NCBI GenBank assembly: GCA_028293265.1
Contig: JAQGPB010000471.1
Location: forward strand, 1 to 6,982
Reading direction: 5' to 3'
DNA: 6,982 bases
Origin: Pedosphaera sp.
GTDB lineage: Bacteria > Verrucomicrobiota > Verrucomicrobiae > Limisphaerales > Pedosphaeraceae
Below the pieces are notes generated by a model, which worked only from the letters and a program-made list of their open reading frames with translations, made no database searches and was not told where the DNA came from. The position numbers and the translations under genes are program-made. Below are positions 1-5,773 of the stretch, in pieces (within the stretch, counting starts at the first letter, position 1; every line of letters starts with the position of its first letter).

Positions 1-537
1 GCCTCTTTTGTGGCTATTAATGGGGAATATGCCAAAGATAATAACAAAGTGTACTGGGACACTGAAATCATCCAAAGGGCGGATCCAAACACTTTTGTCT
101 ATTTAGGCAATCTCTACGCAAAAGATAAATACAAAGTATTTTGGAGAGAACGAGAAATAAAAGGTGCCGATCCTAACAGCTTTCAAATCATTGACGGCCC
201 TAACTTGTGGAGCAGAGACCGCAAAGATTTCTATTTTGGAGAACGTCCTGTTGCTGTCATGGATTTGGCTTCCTTCAAAATAATCAAAAATAATTGGGCG
301 CGAGATAAAACGGCTTATTATGCCGTTCCACAGTTTGCAACCATTGTAAAAATGGATTGTGATTATCCTTCCATGAGAATTTTAAGTGAAGAATATGCGT
401 TGGATAAGAATCGCGCCTATTACGAAGGCATCCCAATTGAGGGTGCTGATGTAAAATCATTCCATGTGACAGGCACGATCACCGCAAAGGACAAGTTCCA
501 AAAATATCGGGGCAAGTCTGTAGATTGGTTAAAATAA
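1..537 (+). CDS. DKNYY-repeat protein, 5' end missing
   Basis: The reading frame is open from the first base of the window, so the gene begins upstream; the GTG at 10 is an internal codon, because the codons before it (Ala-Ser-Phe) continue the repeat pattern. The 178 visible residues hold about six degenerate copies of a roughly 26-30 residue unit: aromatic-Ala-(K/R/L)-Asp-(K/N/R), then an aromatic pair such as VYW, VFW, FYF or AYY, then an (I/G)-x-x-A-D-P-(N/x)-S/T-F segment. Copies start near bases 28, 115, 208, 295, 391 and 478. This matches the DKNYY family, secreted or surface repeat proteins of unknown function. The last copy is short and ends at a TAA. Sampled lines are about 40% GC against 55-65% in the following genes, and codon use is AT-rich, which hints at different ancestry. 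The family call is fairly safe; the role is unknown. Confidence 0.8.
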   Translation, partial: ASFVAINGEYAKDNNKVYWDTEIIQRADPNTFVYLGNLYAKDKYKVFWREREIKGADPNSFQIIDGPNLWSRDRKDFYFGERPVAVMDLASFKIIKNNWARDKTAYYAVPQFATIVKMDCDYPSMRILSEEYALDKNRAYYEGIPIEGADVKSFHVTGTITAKDKFQKYRGKSVDWLK

Positions 538-539
538 GA

Positions 540-1553
540 ATGTCCGGCTCGCAAAAAAAATCATTGGCTGACTTGCTCAAAGCCACCTCGCGCTCGTTTT
601 ACACGACCTTGCGCGTGCTGCCGCGTTCGATTGGGCCGCAGATTGGCCTGGCGTATTTGCTGGCGCGCATGACGGATACCATCGCGGACACGGAAATTGT
701 TCCGGTGGAGCAACGGTTGCTGGCGTTGCAACAGTTGCGCGAAAGAATTTTGGGGATGCATCGCCAGCGGCTGGAATTTGGCGAGCTGGCGCAACGGCAG
801 GGTTCGCCGGCGGAACGGATTTTGTTGGAACGCTGCGAGGAGGCGCTCGCCGTGCTCGAACAATTCAATGCCGCCGACCAGCAACGCATCCAGGACGTGC
901 TCAAAATCATCACGAGCGGACAGGAACTGGACCTGCGGCGCTTTGCGGGTACGTCGGTGGAGAATATCATCGCGCTGCCGACTGGCCGCGAACTGGATGA
1001 TTATACTTATCGCGTGGCGGGTTGCGTGGGGGAATTTTGGACGAAGATGTGCCGGACGCACCTTTTTCATCGCGCGGCGCTGGATGACCAGCAATTGCTG
1101 GCGGATGGAGTGCGGTTCGGGAAGGGGCTGCAATTGGTGAACATCCTCCGCGACCTGCCGGCGGACTTGCGGCAGGGGCGCTGTTATTTGCCGGCGGATG
1201 AATTATCGGCGGCGGGACTCGCGCCCAAGGATTTGCTGGACCCGGCAAACGAGCCGAAATTGCGTCCGGTTTATGACCGTTACCTGGCCATGGCGGAAGG
1301 CCATCTGGCGGCAGGCTGGGCCTATACGAATGCCCTGCCCTGGCGCTGCGTCCGGGTGCGGCTGGCCTGCGCGTGGCCGGTTTTGATCGGGACCGAAACG
1401 CTGGAAAAGCTTCACACCGGGAATGTGCTCAACCCCGCGGAACGCATTAAAATCAGCCGTTCCAGTGTGAAAAGCCTGATATTTCGATCCGTGCTCTGCT
1501 ATCCTTGGCCCCCGGCTTGGCGGCGGCTTTTCCCCGTCCATCCGGCGTCTTGA
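540..1553 (+). CDS. squalene/phytoene synthase family protein
   Basis: This is a probable head-to-head prenyl synthase of 337 residues, condensing two prenyl diphosphates (farnesyl-PP to squalene, or geranylgeranyl-PP to phytoene) at the inner face of the membrane. The two Mg-diphosphate binding aspartate motifs are present: DTIAD at residues 46-50 and DLPAD at 205-209, the latter inside a QLVNILRD segment followed by RQGRCYLP. An SRSFY signature lies at 17-21 and a YxYRVAGxVG motif at 155-164. Length is typical for the family. I chose ATG 540, two bases after the upstream stop, because the homologous region starts shortly after it. A TTG at 525 would overlap the previous gene and add five residues. 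There is no clear ribosome binding site. A single synthase with no HpnC/HpnE-like partner in view favours a squalene-type product for hopanoids or sterols, but the substrate cannot be settled from sequence alone. Confidence 0.9.
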   Translation: MSGSQKKSLADLLKATSRSFYTTLRVLPRSIGPQIGLAYLLARMTDTIADTEIVPVEQRLLALQQLRERILGMHRQRLEFGELAQRQGSPAERILLERCEEALAVLEQFNAADQQRIQDVLKIITSGQELDLRRFAGTSVENIIALPTGRELDDYTYRVAGCVGEFWTKMCRTHLFHRAALDDQQLLADGVRFGKGLQLVNILRDLPADLRQGRCYLPADELSAAGLAPKDLLDPANEPKLRPVYDRYLAMAEGHLAAGWAYTNALPWRCVRVRLACAWPVLIGTETLEKLHTGNVLNPAERIKISRSSVKSLIFRSVLCYPWPPAWRRLFPVHPAS

Positions 1554-1608
1554 AAGATGAGCGGAAAGCTGTTGCGTTACGAAGCGATTTTCAGTAAGAA
1601 TAAAGCTC

Positions 1609-2556
1609 ATGCACTTCCAGAAGTTGTACGCAGTGATTTGTGTGGCGGCCCTCGTTGGCGCCATTTCCTTAAACGTCCAAGGTGCCGATTCCGACGCCCA
1701 AGCCAAGGCGCGCGAGCTTTTGCGCCAGAAGCTGGCGGAATTGGATGGAAAATCAGGTGCTAATGCCGCAATCCCGGCTCCTGTCGCGCCGACTCCACCG
1801 CCTCCCGTGATCCTGGTGCAACCGGTCCCGGTCAACCCGGCGCCAGCGGTGACCGCCGCACCCGTATCGGGAAAACTGAGTCCGGAAGACATTGAAAAAG
1901 CGCGCGAAGCCATGCGCCAGAAGATGGCCGAGCTAAATGGGCAGCCAGTGGTCAAAGGCGGCAATTCGCTTCCCGCCCAACCGATCCAACCGATCCAGCC
2001 GGTCCCGATCAACCCGGAGCCAGCGGTGACCGCCGCACCGGCGCCGGGCAGATTGAGTCCCGAAGAAGTGGAAAAAGCGCGCGAAGCATTGCGTCAGAAG
2101 ATGGCTGAACTTAATGGAACACCCGGCCAATCCACGATACCCGACGCCGTGGCCCCGAAAGTCGGAGTCAAGGAATTTCAAGATACCGGCAAATTGCCGC
2201 CTGCCGCCGTCGTGGTCGAGCCCGATGCCGTCCGCAGGAGCAATCGTTTGACGCCGGAGCAGGCAGAGCAAGCGCGCGAAGCCGTGCGGCTGGAAAAGGC
2301 CAAGCTTGATGCGAACGACCAAGCCCTGGCCGAGACCGCCGCCAAACAAAAAGCCGAAGCCGCCCTGGTCGCGCAGCAAAAGGCCGGAGCAACGGCCGTT
2401 GCCGTAGCCAAACCAACAGCGGTCCCCGCCGAAGCGGCTAATCCGGCTCTCAGTTCGAAGGAACAAAAACTTCAGGATCTGTTGCAACAATACAAGGCGG
2501 ACAAGATCACCCCTGCCGAATATCATCAACGCCGGGCGCAGATCATTTCTGAATAG
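1609..2556 (+). CDS. exported Ala/Pro/Gln-rich repeat protein with SHOCT-like C-terminus
   Basis: This 315-residue protein belongs to no family I can name with certainty. Residues 1-25 look like a Sec signal peptide: a hydrophobic core at about 7-21 and a likely cut after VQG (25) or GA (26). The mature part alternates charged amphipathic helices with Pro/Ala/Val-rich linkers. The helices share the pattern (S/T)PExxExAREAxRQKxAELNG and lie near residues 29-47, 91-111, 150-170 and 215-237. The second and third sit in a near-perfect 59-residue duplication. After an Ala/Lys/Gln stretch (about 238-275, possibly coiled coil), the last 34 residues (282-315) contain LQDLLQQYKADKITPAEYHQRRAQII. This resembles the SHOCT short C-terminal oligomerisation motif, with its Lx(D/E)LL...G/KxIT..EY pattern. 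ATG 1609 is chosen because it places the signal peptide at the N-terminus. A structural or cell-envelope scaffold role is only a guess. The 55-nt gap to the synthase allows co-transcription. Confidence 0.8.
   Translation: MHFQKLYAVICVAALVGAISLNVQGADSDAQAKARELLRQKLAELDGKSGANAAIPAPVAPTPPPPVILVQPVPVNPAPAVTAAPVSGKLSPEDIEKAREAMRQKMAELNGQPVVKGGNSLPAQPIQPIQPVPINPEPAVTAAPAPGRLSPEEVEKAREALRQKMAELNGTPGQSTIPDAVAPKVGVKEFQDTGKLPPAAVVVEPDAVRRSNRLTPEQAEQAREAVRLEKAKLDANDQALAETAAKQKAEAALVAQQKAGATAVAVAKPTAVPAEAANPALSSKEQKLQDLLQQYKADKITPAEYHQRRAQIISE
1822..2117 (+). repeat. in-frame 177-bp tandem duplication inside the exported protein gene
   Basis: Bases 1822-1940 and 1999-2117 are near-identical copies at an offset of exactly 177 bp (59 codons). 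Each runs from a PVP(V/I)NPxPAVTAAP linker through the KAREAxRQKMAELNG helix. Many of the differences are silent (for example atggccgag against atggctgaa), so the duplication is old enough to have drifted under protein-level constraint. A 9-bp micro-repeat (ccaaccgat-like, encoding QPI QPI) at about 1978-1998 lies just before the second copy. Confidence 0.85.
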
Positions 2557-2696
2557 TCGGCAGCGGTAAAAGCTTCATCAAAGCCTGGGCGAAGTCCCAC
2601 GCTCGAGATTTCCAATTCGAGTTTGGGTCTTGAACAACTGTGGGAGTCATTGCTTAGACATCTGGAGCTTTTTCCCGCAAAACTTGAACTTAAACT

Positions 2697-2725
2697 TTGA
2701 ACCGCTCTTTGCGGTTTGGCATAGT
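2697..2725 (+). promoter_or_regulatory. possible lysA promoter with a palindrome in the spacer
   Basis: TTGAAC at 2697-2702 and CATAGT at 2720-2725 are separated by 17 nt, a sigma70-like arrangement. Transcription starting about seven bases after the -10 would begin at or next to the lysA ATG at 2732, giving a leaderless message. That fits the absence of a Shine-Dalgarno sequence. The spacer contains a 6-bp inverted repeat (aaccgc at 2700-2705, gcggtt at 2711-2716) that could be an operator. The -10 match is imperfect, so this is tentative. The 175-nt gap upstream is too short for, and shows no sign of, a lysine riboswitch. Confidence 0.35.
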
Positions 2726-2731
2726 CGCGCG

Positions 2732-4030
2732 ATGCATTATTTTAGCTACGTCGGGAATAAACTTTACTGTGAAAGCGCTTCGGTGGAATCACTGGTCCGC
2801 AAATACGGGACGCCGCTCTACATCTATTCGCAGCGCACGCTGACCGAGCATTATCAGAAACTTGACCGCGCGCTGGCCCCGGTGGACCACCTGATCTGCT
2901 ACGCCATGAAGTCCAACTCCAACCAGGCCGTGCTCCGCACGCTGGCGGATTTGGGCGGCGGTTTCGACATCGTGAGCGAGGGCGAGTTGCGCCGCGCCAT
3001 GGCCGCCGGCGCGGAACCGGGCAAATGCGTTTTCGCCGGCGTTGGCAAGACGGACGCGGAGATTGAATTCGCGCTCCGCCAGGGCGTTTATTCCTTCAAT
3101 GCCGAAAGCGAGCCGGAACTGGCGCGCATCAACCGGATTGCCGCGCGCCTGAAAAAAATCGCGCCGGTTTCCGTGCGTGTAAATCCGAATGTGGACGCCC
3201 ACACACATGCCAAGATCACGACGGGCACTTACGAAAACAAGTTCGGCATCGCGTTTGAAAAAATCGAGGACACTTATGCGCGTGCGTTGAAGCTGAAAAA
3301 TCTGCGCTTGCGCGGCCTGCAGATGCACATCGGCTCGCAATTGACCTCGGTGGAACCTTTTGAGGAAGCCGTGCGGAAGGTGCTGCCGTTGGTGCAGCGG
3401 CTCAAAGACCGTTATAAGCTGGAATTCCTGAGCATCGGCGGCGGGCTGGGCATTGTCTATGAACCCGCGCTGGAGAGCGGCTCGGATGCCTGGTGGCGCA
3501 CGGCCAAGGCGCGCAGCATTCTTACGCCGGCCATTTATGCCGAGCGCCTGATGCCGCTTTTGAAGCCTCTTGGCCTGCGGATTTTGATGGAGCCGGGCCG
3601 GTTCATTTCCGGCAATGCCGGCATCCTCGTGACGCGCGTCGAATACGTGAAGCAAACGGGCAAGAAAAATTTCCTCATCGTGGACGCCGCGATGAACGAC
3701 CTGATCCGCCCCGCCTTTTATGAGGCGTATCACGAAATCGTTCCGGTGCATCGCCGCAATGGCAAACTGATCAGCTCGGATGTGGTGGGGCCGATTTGTG
3801 AGTCCGGCGATTATTTTGCCAAGGACCGGCCGCTGCCCAAAGTGGGCGAAGGTGATTACCTGGCGCTGTTGAGCGCCGGCGCGTACGGATTTGTGATGGC
3901 CTCCAATTACAACACGCGCAGCCTGGCGGCGGAGGTGCTGGTGAACGGCAGCCGGTCCGCAGTCGTGCGCGAACGCCAGCCCGTGAAAGAAATCTGGGCC
4001 GGCGAAAAAACGGCGCCGTGGCAGAAGTGA
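2732..4030 (+). CDS. lysA: diaminopimelate decarboxylase
   Basis: LysA is the cytoplasmic PLP enzyme that decarboxylates meso-2,6-diaminopimelate to L-lysine, the last step of lysine synthesis. The 432-residue product has the full fold-type III set. The N-terminal TIM barrel carries the PLP lysine K60 in YAMKSNSN, FDIVSEGE, HIGSQ at 199-203, the phosphate-binding GGGLG at 236-240, and EPGR at 287-290. The C-terminal beta domain holds the cross-subunit catalytic cysteine in CESGD (356-360) and the active-site tyrosine Y385 in SAGAYG. Length and motif order are normal, so it should be functional. ATG 2732 is preferred over the in-frame TTG at 2630: the 34 residues in between do not resemble the family, and MHYFSYVGNKLYCE is a typical LysA opening. 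No ribosome binding site is visible. Confusion with ornithine/arginine decarboxylases of the same fold is unlikely given the motif details and size. Confidence 0.97.
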   Translation: MHYFSYVGNKLYCESASVESLVRKYGTPLYIYSQRTLTEHYQKLDRALAPVDHLICYAMKSNSNQAVLRTLADLGGGFDIVSEGELRRAMAAGAEPGKCVFAGVGKTDAEIEFALRQGVYSFNAESEPELARINRIAARLKKIAPVSVRVNPNVDAHTHAKITTGTYENKFGIAFEKIEDTYARALKLKNLRLRGLQMHIGSQLTSVEPFEEAVRKVLPLVQRLKDRYKLEFLSIGGGLGIVYEPALESGSDAWWRTAKARSILTPAIYAERLMPLLKPLGLRILMEPGRFISGNAGILVTRVEYVKQTGKKNFLIVDAAMNDLIRPAFYEAYHEIVPVHRRNGKLISSDVVGPICESGDYFAKDRPLPKVGEGDYLALLSAGAYGFVMASNYNTRSLAAEVLVNGSRSAVVRERQPVKEIWAGEKTAPWQK

Positions 4031-4182
4031 ATGGCAACGCGCTGCACGATCTTATTGTGAGTTTCGGCGAGAAACTCTGGGATTTGCCGCGCATTGGCCG
4101 AAATTCACTTTTTTCACAGGGAGGCGGGCGAATGCGGGCGGAGGCGGGCGGAGGCGTTGGTTGGCTTGATTTTAAAGGGTGA
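4027..4182 (+). CDS. possible 51-codon ORF overlapping the lysA stop
   Basis: A GTG at 4027 overlaps the lysA TGA as GTGA, an arrangement often used for translational coupling. The frame stays open for 51 codons to a TGA at 4180. The first 25 or so codons look protein-like (NALHDLIVSFGEKLWDLPRI, mixed hydrophobic and charged). The second half runs through G-rich repeats (GGGRMRAEAGGGVG) and looks like non-coding DNA read through. It may be a tiny coupled gene, the remnant of a longer downstream gene, or chance. I do not recognise it. Confidence 0.2.
   Translation: MNGNALHDLIVSFGEKLWDLPRIGRNSLFSQGGGRMRAEAGGGVGWLDFKG
4119..4148 (+). other. G-quadruplex motif downstream of lysA
   Basis: Four GGG runs at 4119-4121, 4126-4128, 4136-4138 and 4146-4148 are separated by loops of 4, 7 and 7 nt, which satisfies the usual G3+N1-7 rule. 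The G-rich strand is the lysA sense strand, so a quadruplex could form in the 3' part of the transcript. The motif overlaps small direct repeats of GGCGGGCG. Confidence 0.5.
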
Positions 4183-4432
4183 AATGACTATTTGGCGGGG
4201 AATTGCACGGCCAATCCCTCGTCCAAACCCCGTCAGCCCCATTTCAAAGAGCGCGTGCCTCCCGTCGCTCAACGACTCACGGTGAGAGTTTAGCACAGGG
4301 ATTGGCGGGGGCAAGTTTTTTCGGATGATGCGGGGGAATGGGCGCATCTGAAATGGCGCTTCTGGGCAGTACCATCACCATTCTGTAGCCGCACGGTCGG
4401 TCATGGTCCGCAAAACGCAGGGACCCCTTTGC

Positions 4433-4598
4433 CCGAAAGCGTAGCGCAGAGTTCCACTCTGCTGTATCGCCGGCTTGCAGCCGGCAGGACGGACGACAGG
4501 AGGAGGCGCGGAGAAGTTTCCCAGCCCCCGCATATCGCCGCCTTGGCAGATTGAAAATCTGCGATACAGCAGAGTGCAACTCTGCGCTACGCCTTCGG
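4433..4598. repeat. composite REP/BIME-like inverted repeat
   Basis: The two 38-bp arms (4433-4470 and 4561-4598) are reverse complements apart from two positions. They enclose a 90-nt centre. Each half contains two hairpins. The left half has GCAGAGT-TCC-ACTCTGC (4446-4462) then GCCGGC-N6-GCCGGC (4468-4485). The right half has GCAGATT-GAA-AATCTGC (4546-4562) then GCAGAGT-GCA-ACTCTGC (4569-4585). Read outward-in, every hairpin is preceded by GTAG or GTAT followed by CGC or a close variant. This recalls the GTAG foot of REP sequences that REP-associated tyrosine transposases recognise. No transposase gene is present, so any movement would be in trans. Confidence 0.85.
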
Positions 4599-4811
4599 CT
4601 CTTCAGAGTGGTACCGGCCAGAGGTACACCATCTGAAATTCAACTGACATTGGTTCTTTACAGGCCCCTGTGAATTCCCTAAACCAGAACCGGTGCAGCG
4701 CCCGGGACAAATACTCAATGAAACCAACCTCAGACTCACAAATCCTATATGAATAACACCAGCAATGCCGCCGGCTTCGGCATAATTCCACAAACCAAAC
4801 CCTAAACACAC

Positions 4812-5573
4812 ATGTGCTGCTTCACCCGTCCGGTTCAATCAGTGAACGCCACCAAAATCTTTGCGCGCGCGGACCAGGGCGAGCGCCAGTTTCTGGTTTA
4901 CAGCATGAAAGTCGAATCCAAGGAAGACCTGGCTATGGTGCTGCCGCTGCCTGTCAAGCCCGGCTCCGGCGAAAAAGCCGTTACCTTCATCAGCCTCAAG
5001 GATTATCCCGATTTCTTTGATGATTTGGAAAAAGGATTTCCCGCTATCGCTTACGGCCACGGCGACGAGGTGATGGCTCTGGCCGCATTAGCGCCACTCG
5101 CCGTCGTTCAAGTGGGAAACTTCGAGGCCTCCTTCGTCCCCACCGTGAAAGATTTTGCGCGGCTCGATGCTCGTTTCCGCCTGCCCGAAGGGGCGTGGAA
5201 AAAACTGCCGTCCTATCGGGATTACGGTTTCGCCGTTTTCAAGTTGAAGCCGGGCTTGCAGAATATTCATCCAATGGCCTTTTCTTTTCCCCGGCGCGAT
5301 CTGCACACGCTCTTCTTTCCCACCGTTCACATCCACGATGGCGAGGTGCATCCAAAGGCCGAATTCGACCACGTCCTTTATTCTCAGCCGAAGGAAGGCG
5401 AGCCTTTGAAGTTCGGCGGCCCGCTCCACTGGCAGGAATCACCGAGCCACGCCCGGAGCTTCATGAAAATGGCCAAGACCCAAGGGTTGATCGAACCGGA
5501 CCAGCATTGCTATAAGACCGCCATGAACGGCGACCTGCCTAATCGCGATACGTTTGTTCTTTTGGAATCGTGA
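4812..5573 (+). CDS. conserved-looking protein of unknown function, MCCF N-terminus
   Basis: This 253-residue protein matches no family I can name. It has no signal peptide or membrane segment, so it is probably cytoplasmic. It opens with a Cys pair (MCCFTRPV) and continues IFAR...RQFLVYSMKV, then EDLAMVLPLPVKPG (38-51), and FISLKDYPDFFDDLEKGFP. A histidine-rich stretch follows: H165, H173, H175, H180 and H187 within FFPTVHIHDGEVHPKAEFDHVLYS, a plausible metal site. The EDLAMVLPLP segment and the early cysteines vaguely recall the N-terminal part of DUF2330 proteins, but the resemblance is weak and those are usually exported. ATG 4812 starts right at the MCCF motif and the preceding sequence lacks a Shine-Dalgarno. 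Composition and codon use match the neighbouring genes, and the frame is intact. It sits alone between repeat elements, so context gives no clue to function. Confidence 0.8.
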   Translation: MCCFTRPVQSVNATKIFARADQGERQFLVYSMKVESKEDLAMVLPLPVKPGSGEKAVTFISLKDYPDFFDDLEKGFPAIAYGHGDEVMALAALAPLAVVQVGNFEASFVPTVKDFARLDARFRLPEGAWKKLPSYRDYGFAVFKLKPGLQNIHPMAFSFPRRDLHTLFFPTVHIHDGEVHPKAEFDHVLYSQPKEGEPLKFGGPLHWQESPSHARSFMKMAKTQGLIEPDQHCYKTAMNGDLPNRDTFVLLES

Positions 5574-5632
5574 AGCTATCGCTCCTTGGAGAAATACCGT
5601 CCTCATCGGATGCTGGTGATCGTGGCGAAAAA

Positions 5633-5724
5633 GCGGCAGAGGACTGCCGCACTCCAAGACGCTTCGCGACTTCCCGCACTGCCGAACCTCGGCCAGGTAT
5701 TGGAGTGCGCCAGTCCGCTGGCGC
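5633..5724. repeat. paired REP-like palindromes in inverted orientation
   Basis: Two hairpins, GCGGCAG-AGGA-CTGCCGC (5633-5650) and GCGCCAG-TCCG-CTGGCGC (5707-5724), are joined to inward-facing feet actccaa (5651-5657) and ttggagt (5700-5706). As 25-nt arms they are reverse complements at 22 of 25 positions. Two of the three differences swap a G-C pair for C-G at the same rung of the stem, so pairing is kept. The 42-nt centre includes a 5-bp hairpin (gccga-acc-tcggc). The element fills most of the 200-nt gap between two genes. From memory, translations of similar palindromes (beginning MECGSPLPL) turn up as spurious ORFs in verrucomicrobial genomes. Confidence 0.85.
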
Positions 5725-5773
5725 TTTTCCCGTGCGCCGCGTCAATACCAACTGCAGCGCAATGACTTAAACC

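Larger units (their letters stand above)
4031..4811. other. 781-nt gene-poor region between lysA and the MCCF protein gene
   Basis: I see no convincing full gene on either strand. The region holds the start of the coupled ORF, a G-quadruplex motif, a 9-bp inverted repeat (ccaatccct at 4211-4219 with agggattgg at 4297-4305), the composite palindrome at 4433-4598, and about 210 nt of less GC-rich leader before the next start. In that leader a 6-bp hairpin (atgccg at 4765-4770 with cggcat at 4778-4783) lies 28 nt before ATG 4812. On the minus strand, TTGCCC and TAAACT with a 16-nt spacer (4287-4314) resemble a promoter, but nothing recognisable lies downstream of it. Confidence 0.7.

Noticed and set aside
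561..1133. 190-codon minus-strand frame inside the synthase gene
   Set aside because: It lies wholly antisense to a gene with clear catalytic motifs and reads as an Arg/Gln-rich shadow of GC-rich codons.
1557..1763. 68-codon plus-strand frame starting just after the synthase stop
   Set aside because: It overlaps the signal peptide and first helix of the exported protein in another frame, and the composition is not protein-like.
1203..2012. 269-codon minus-strand frame across the synthase end and exported protein start
   Set aside because: It is long only because of GC bias. Its Gly/Thr-rich sequence mirrors the Pro/Ala linkers on the other strand, and it crosses two well-supported genes.
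2557..2731. Lysine riboswitch upstream of lysA
   Set aside because: The interval is about the size of the aptamer alone and shows no matching helical pattern. The likely promoter sits at its very end.
2789..3751. 320-codon minus-strand frame opposite lysA
   Set aside because: It is a shadow of a conserved enzyme gene, with His/Arg/Ala-rich composition and no recognisable domain.
4094..4285. 63-codon plus-strand frame after lysA
   Set aside because: It starts at TTG inside G-rich repeats, has no ribosome binding site, and gives a Pro/Arg-rich product without features.
4114..4347. 77-codon minus-strand frame with a promoter-like TTGCCC-N16-TAAACT region
   Set aside because: The promoter-like elements lie within the frame's own first part, and the product is low-information and overlaps the G-rich repeats. 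It is mentioned only as part of the gap.
4277..4579. 100-codon minus-strand frame
   Set aside because: Much of it is translation of the composite palindrome, a common source of spurious ORFs.
4433..4598. Insertion sequence or MITE with terminal inverted repeats
   Set aside because: The 38-bp arms suggest it, but there is no flanking target-site duplication that I can see, and each arm is itself a hairpin with a REP-type foot, which fits BIME better.
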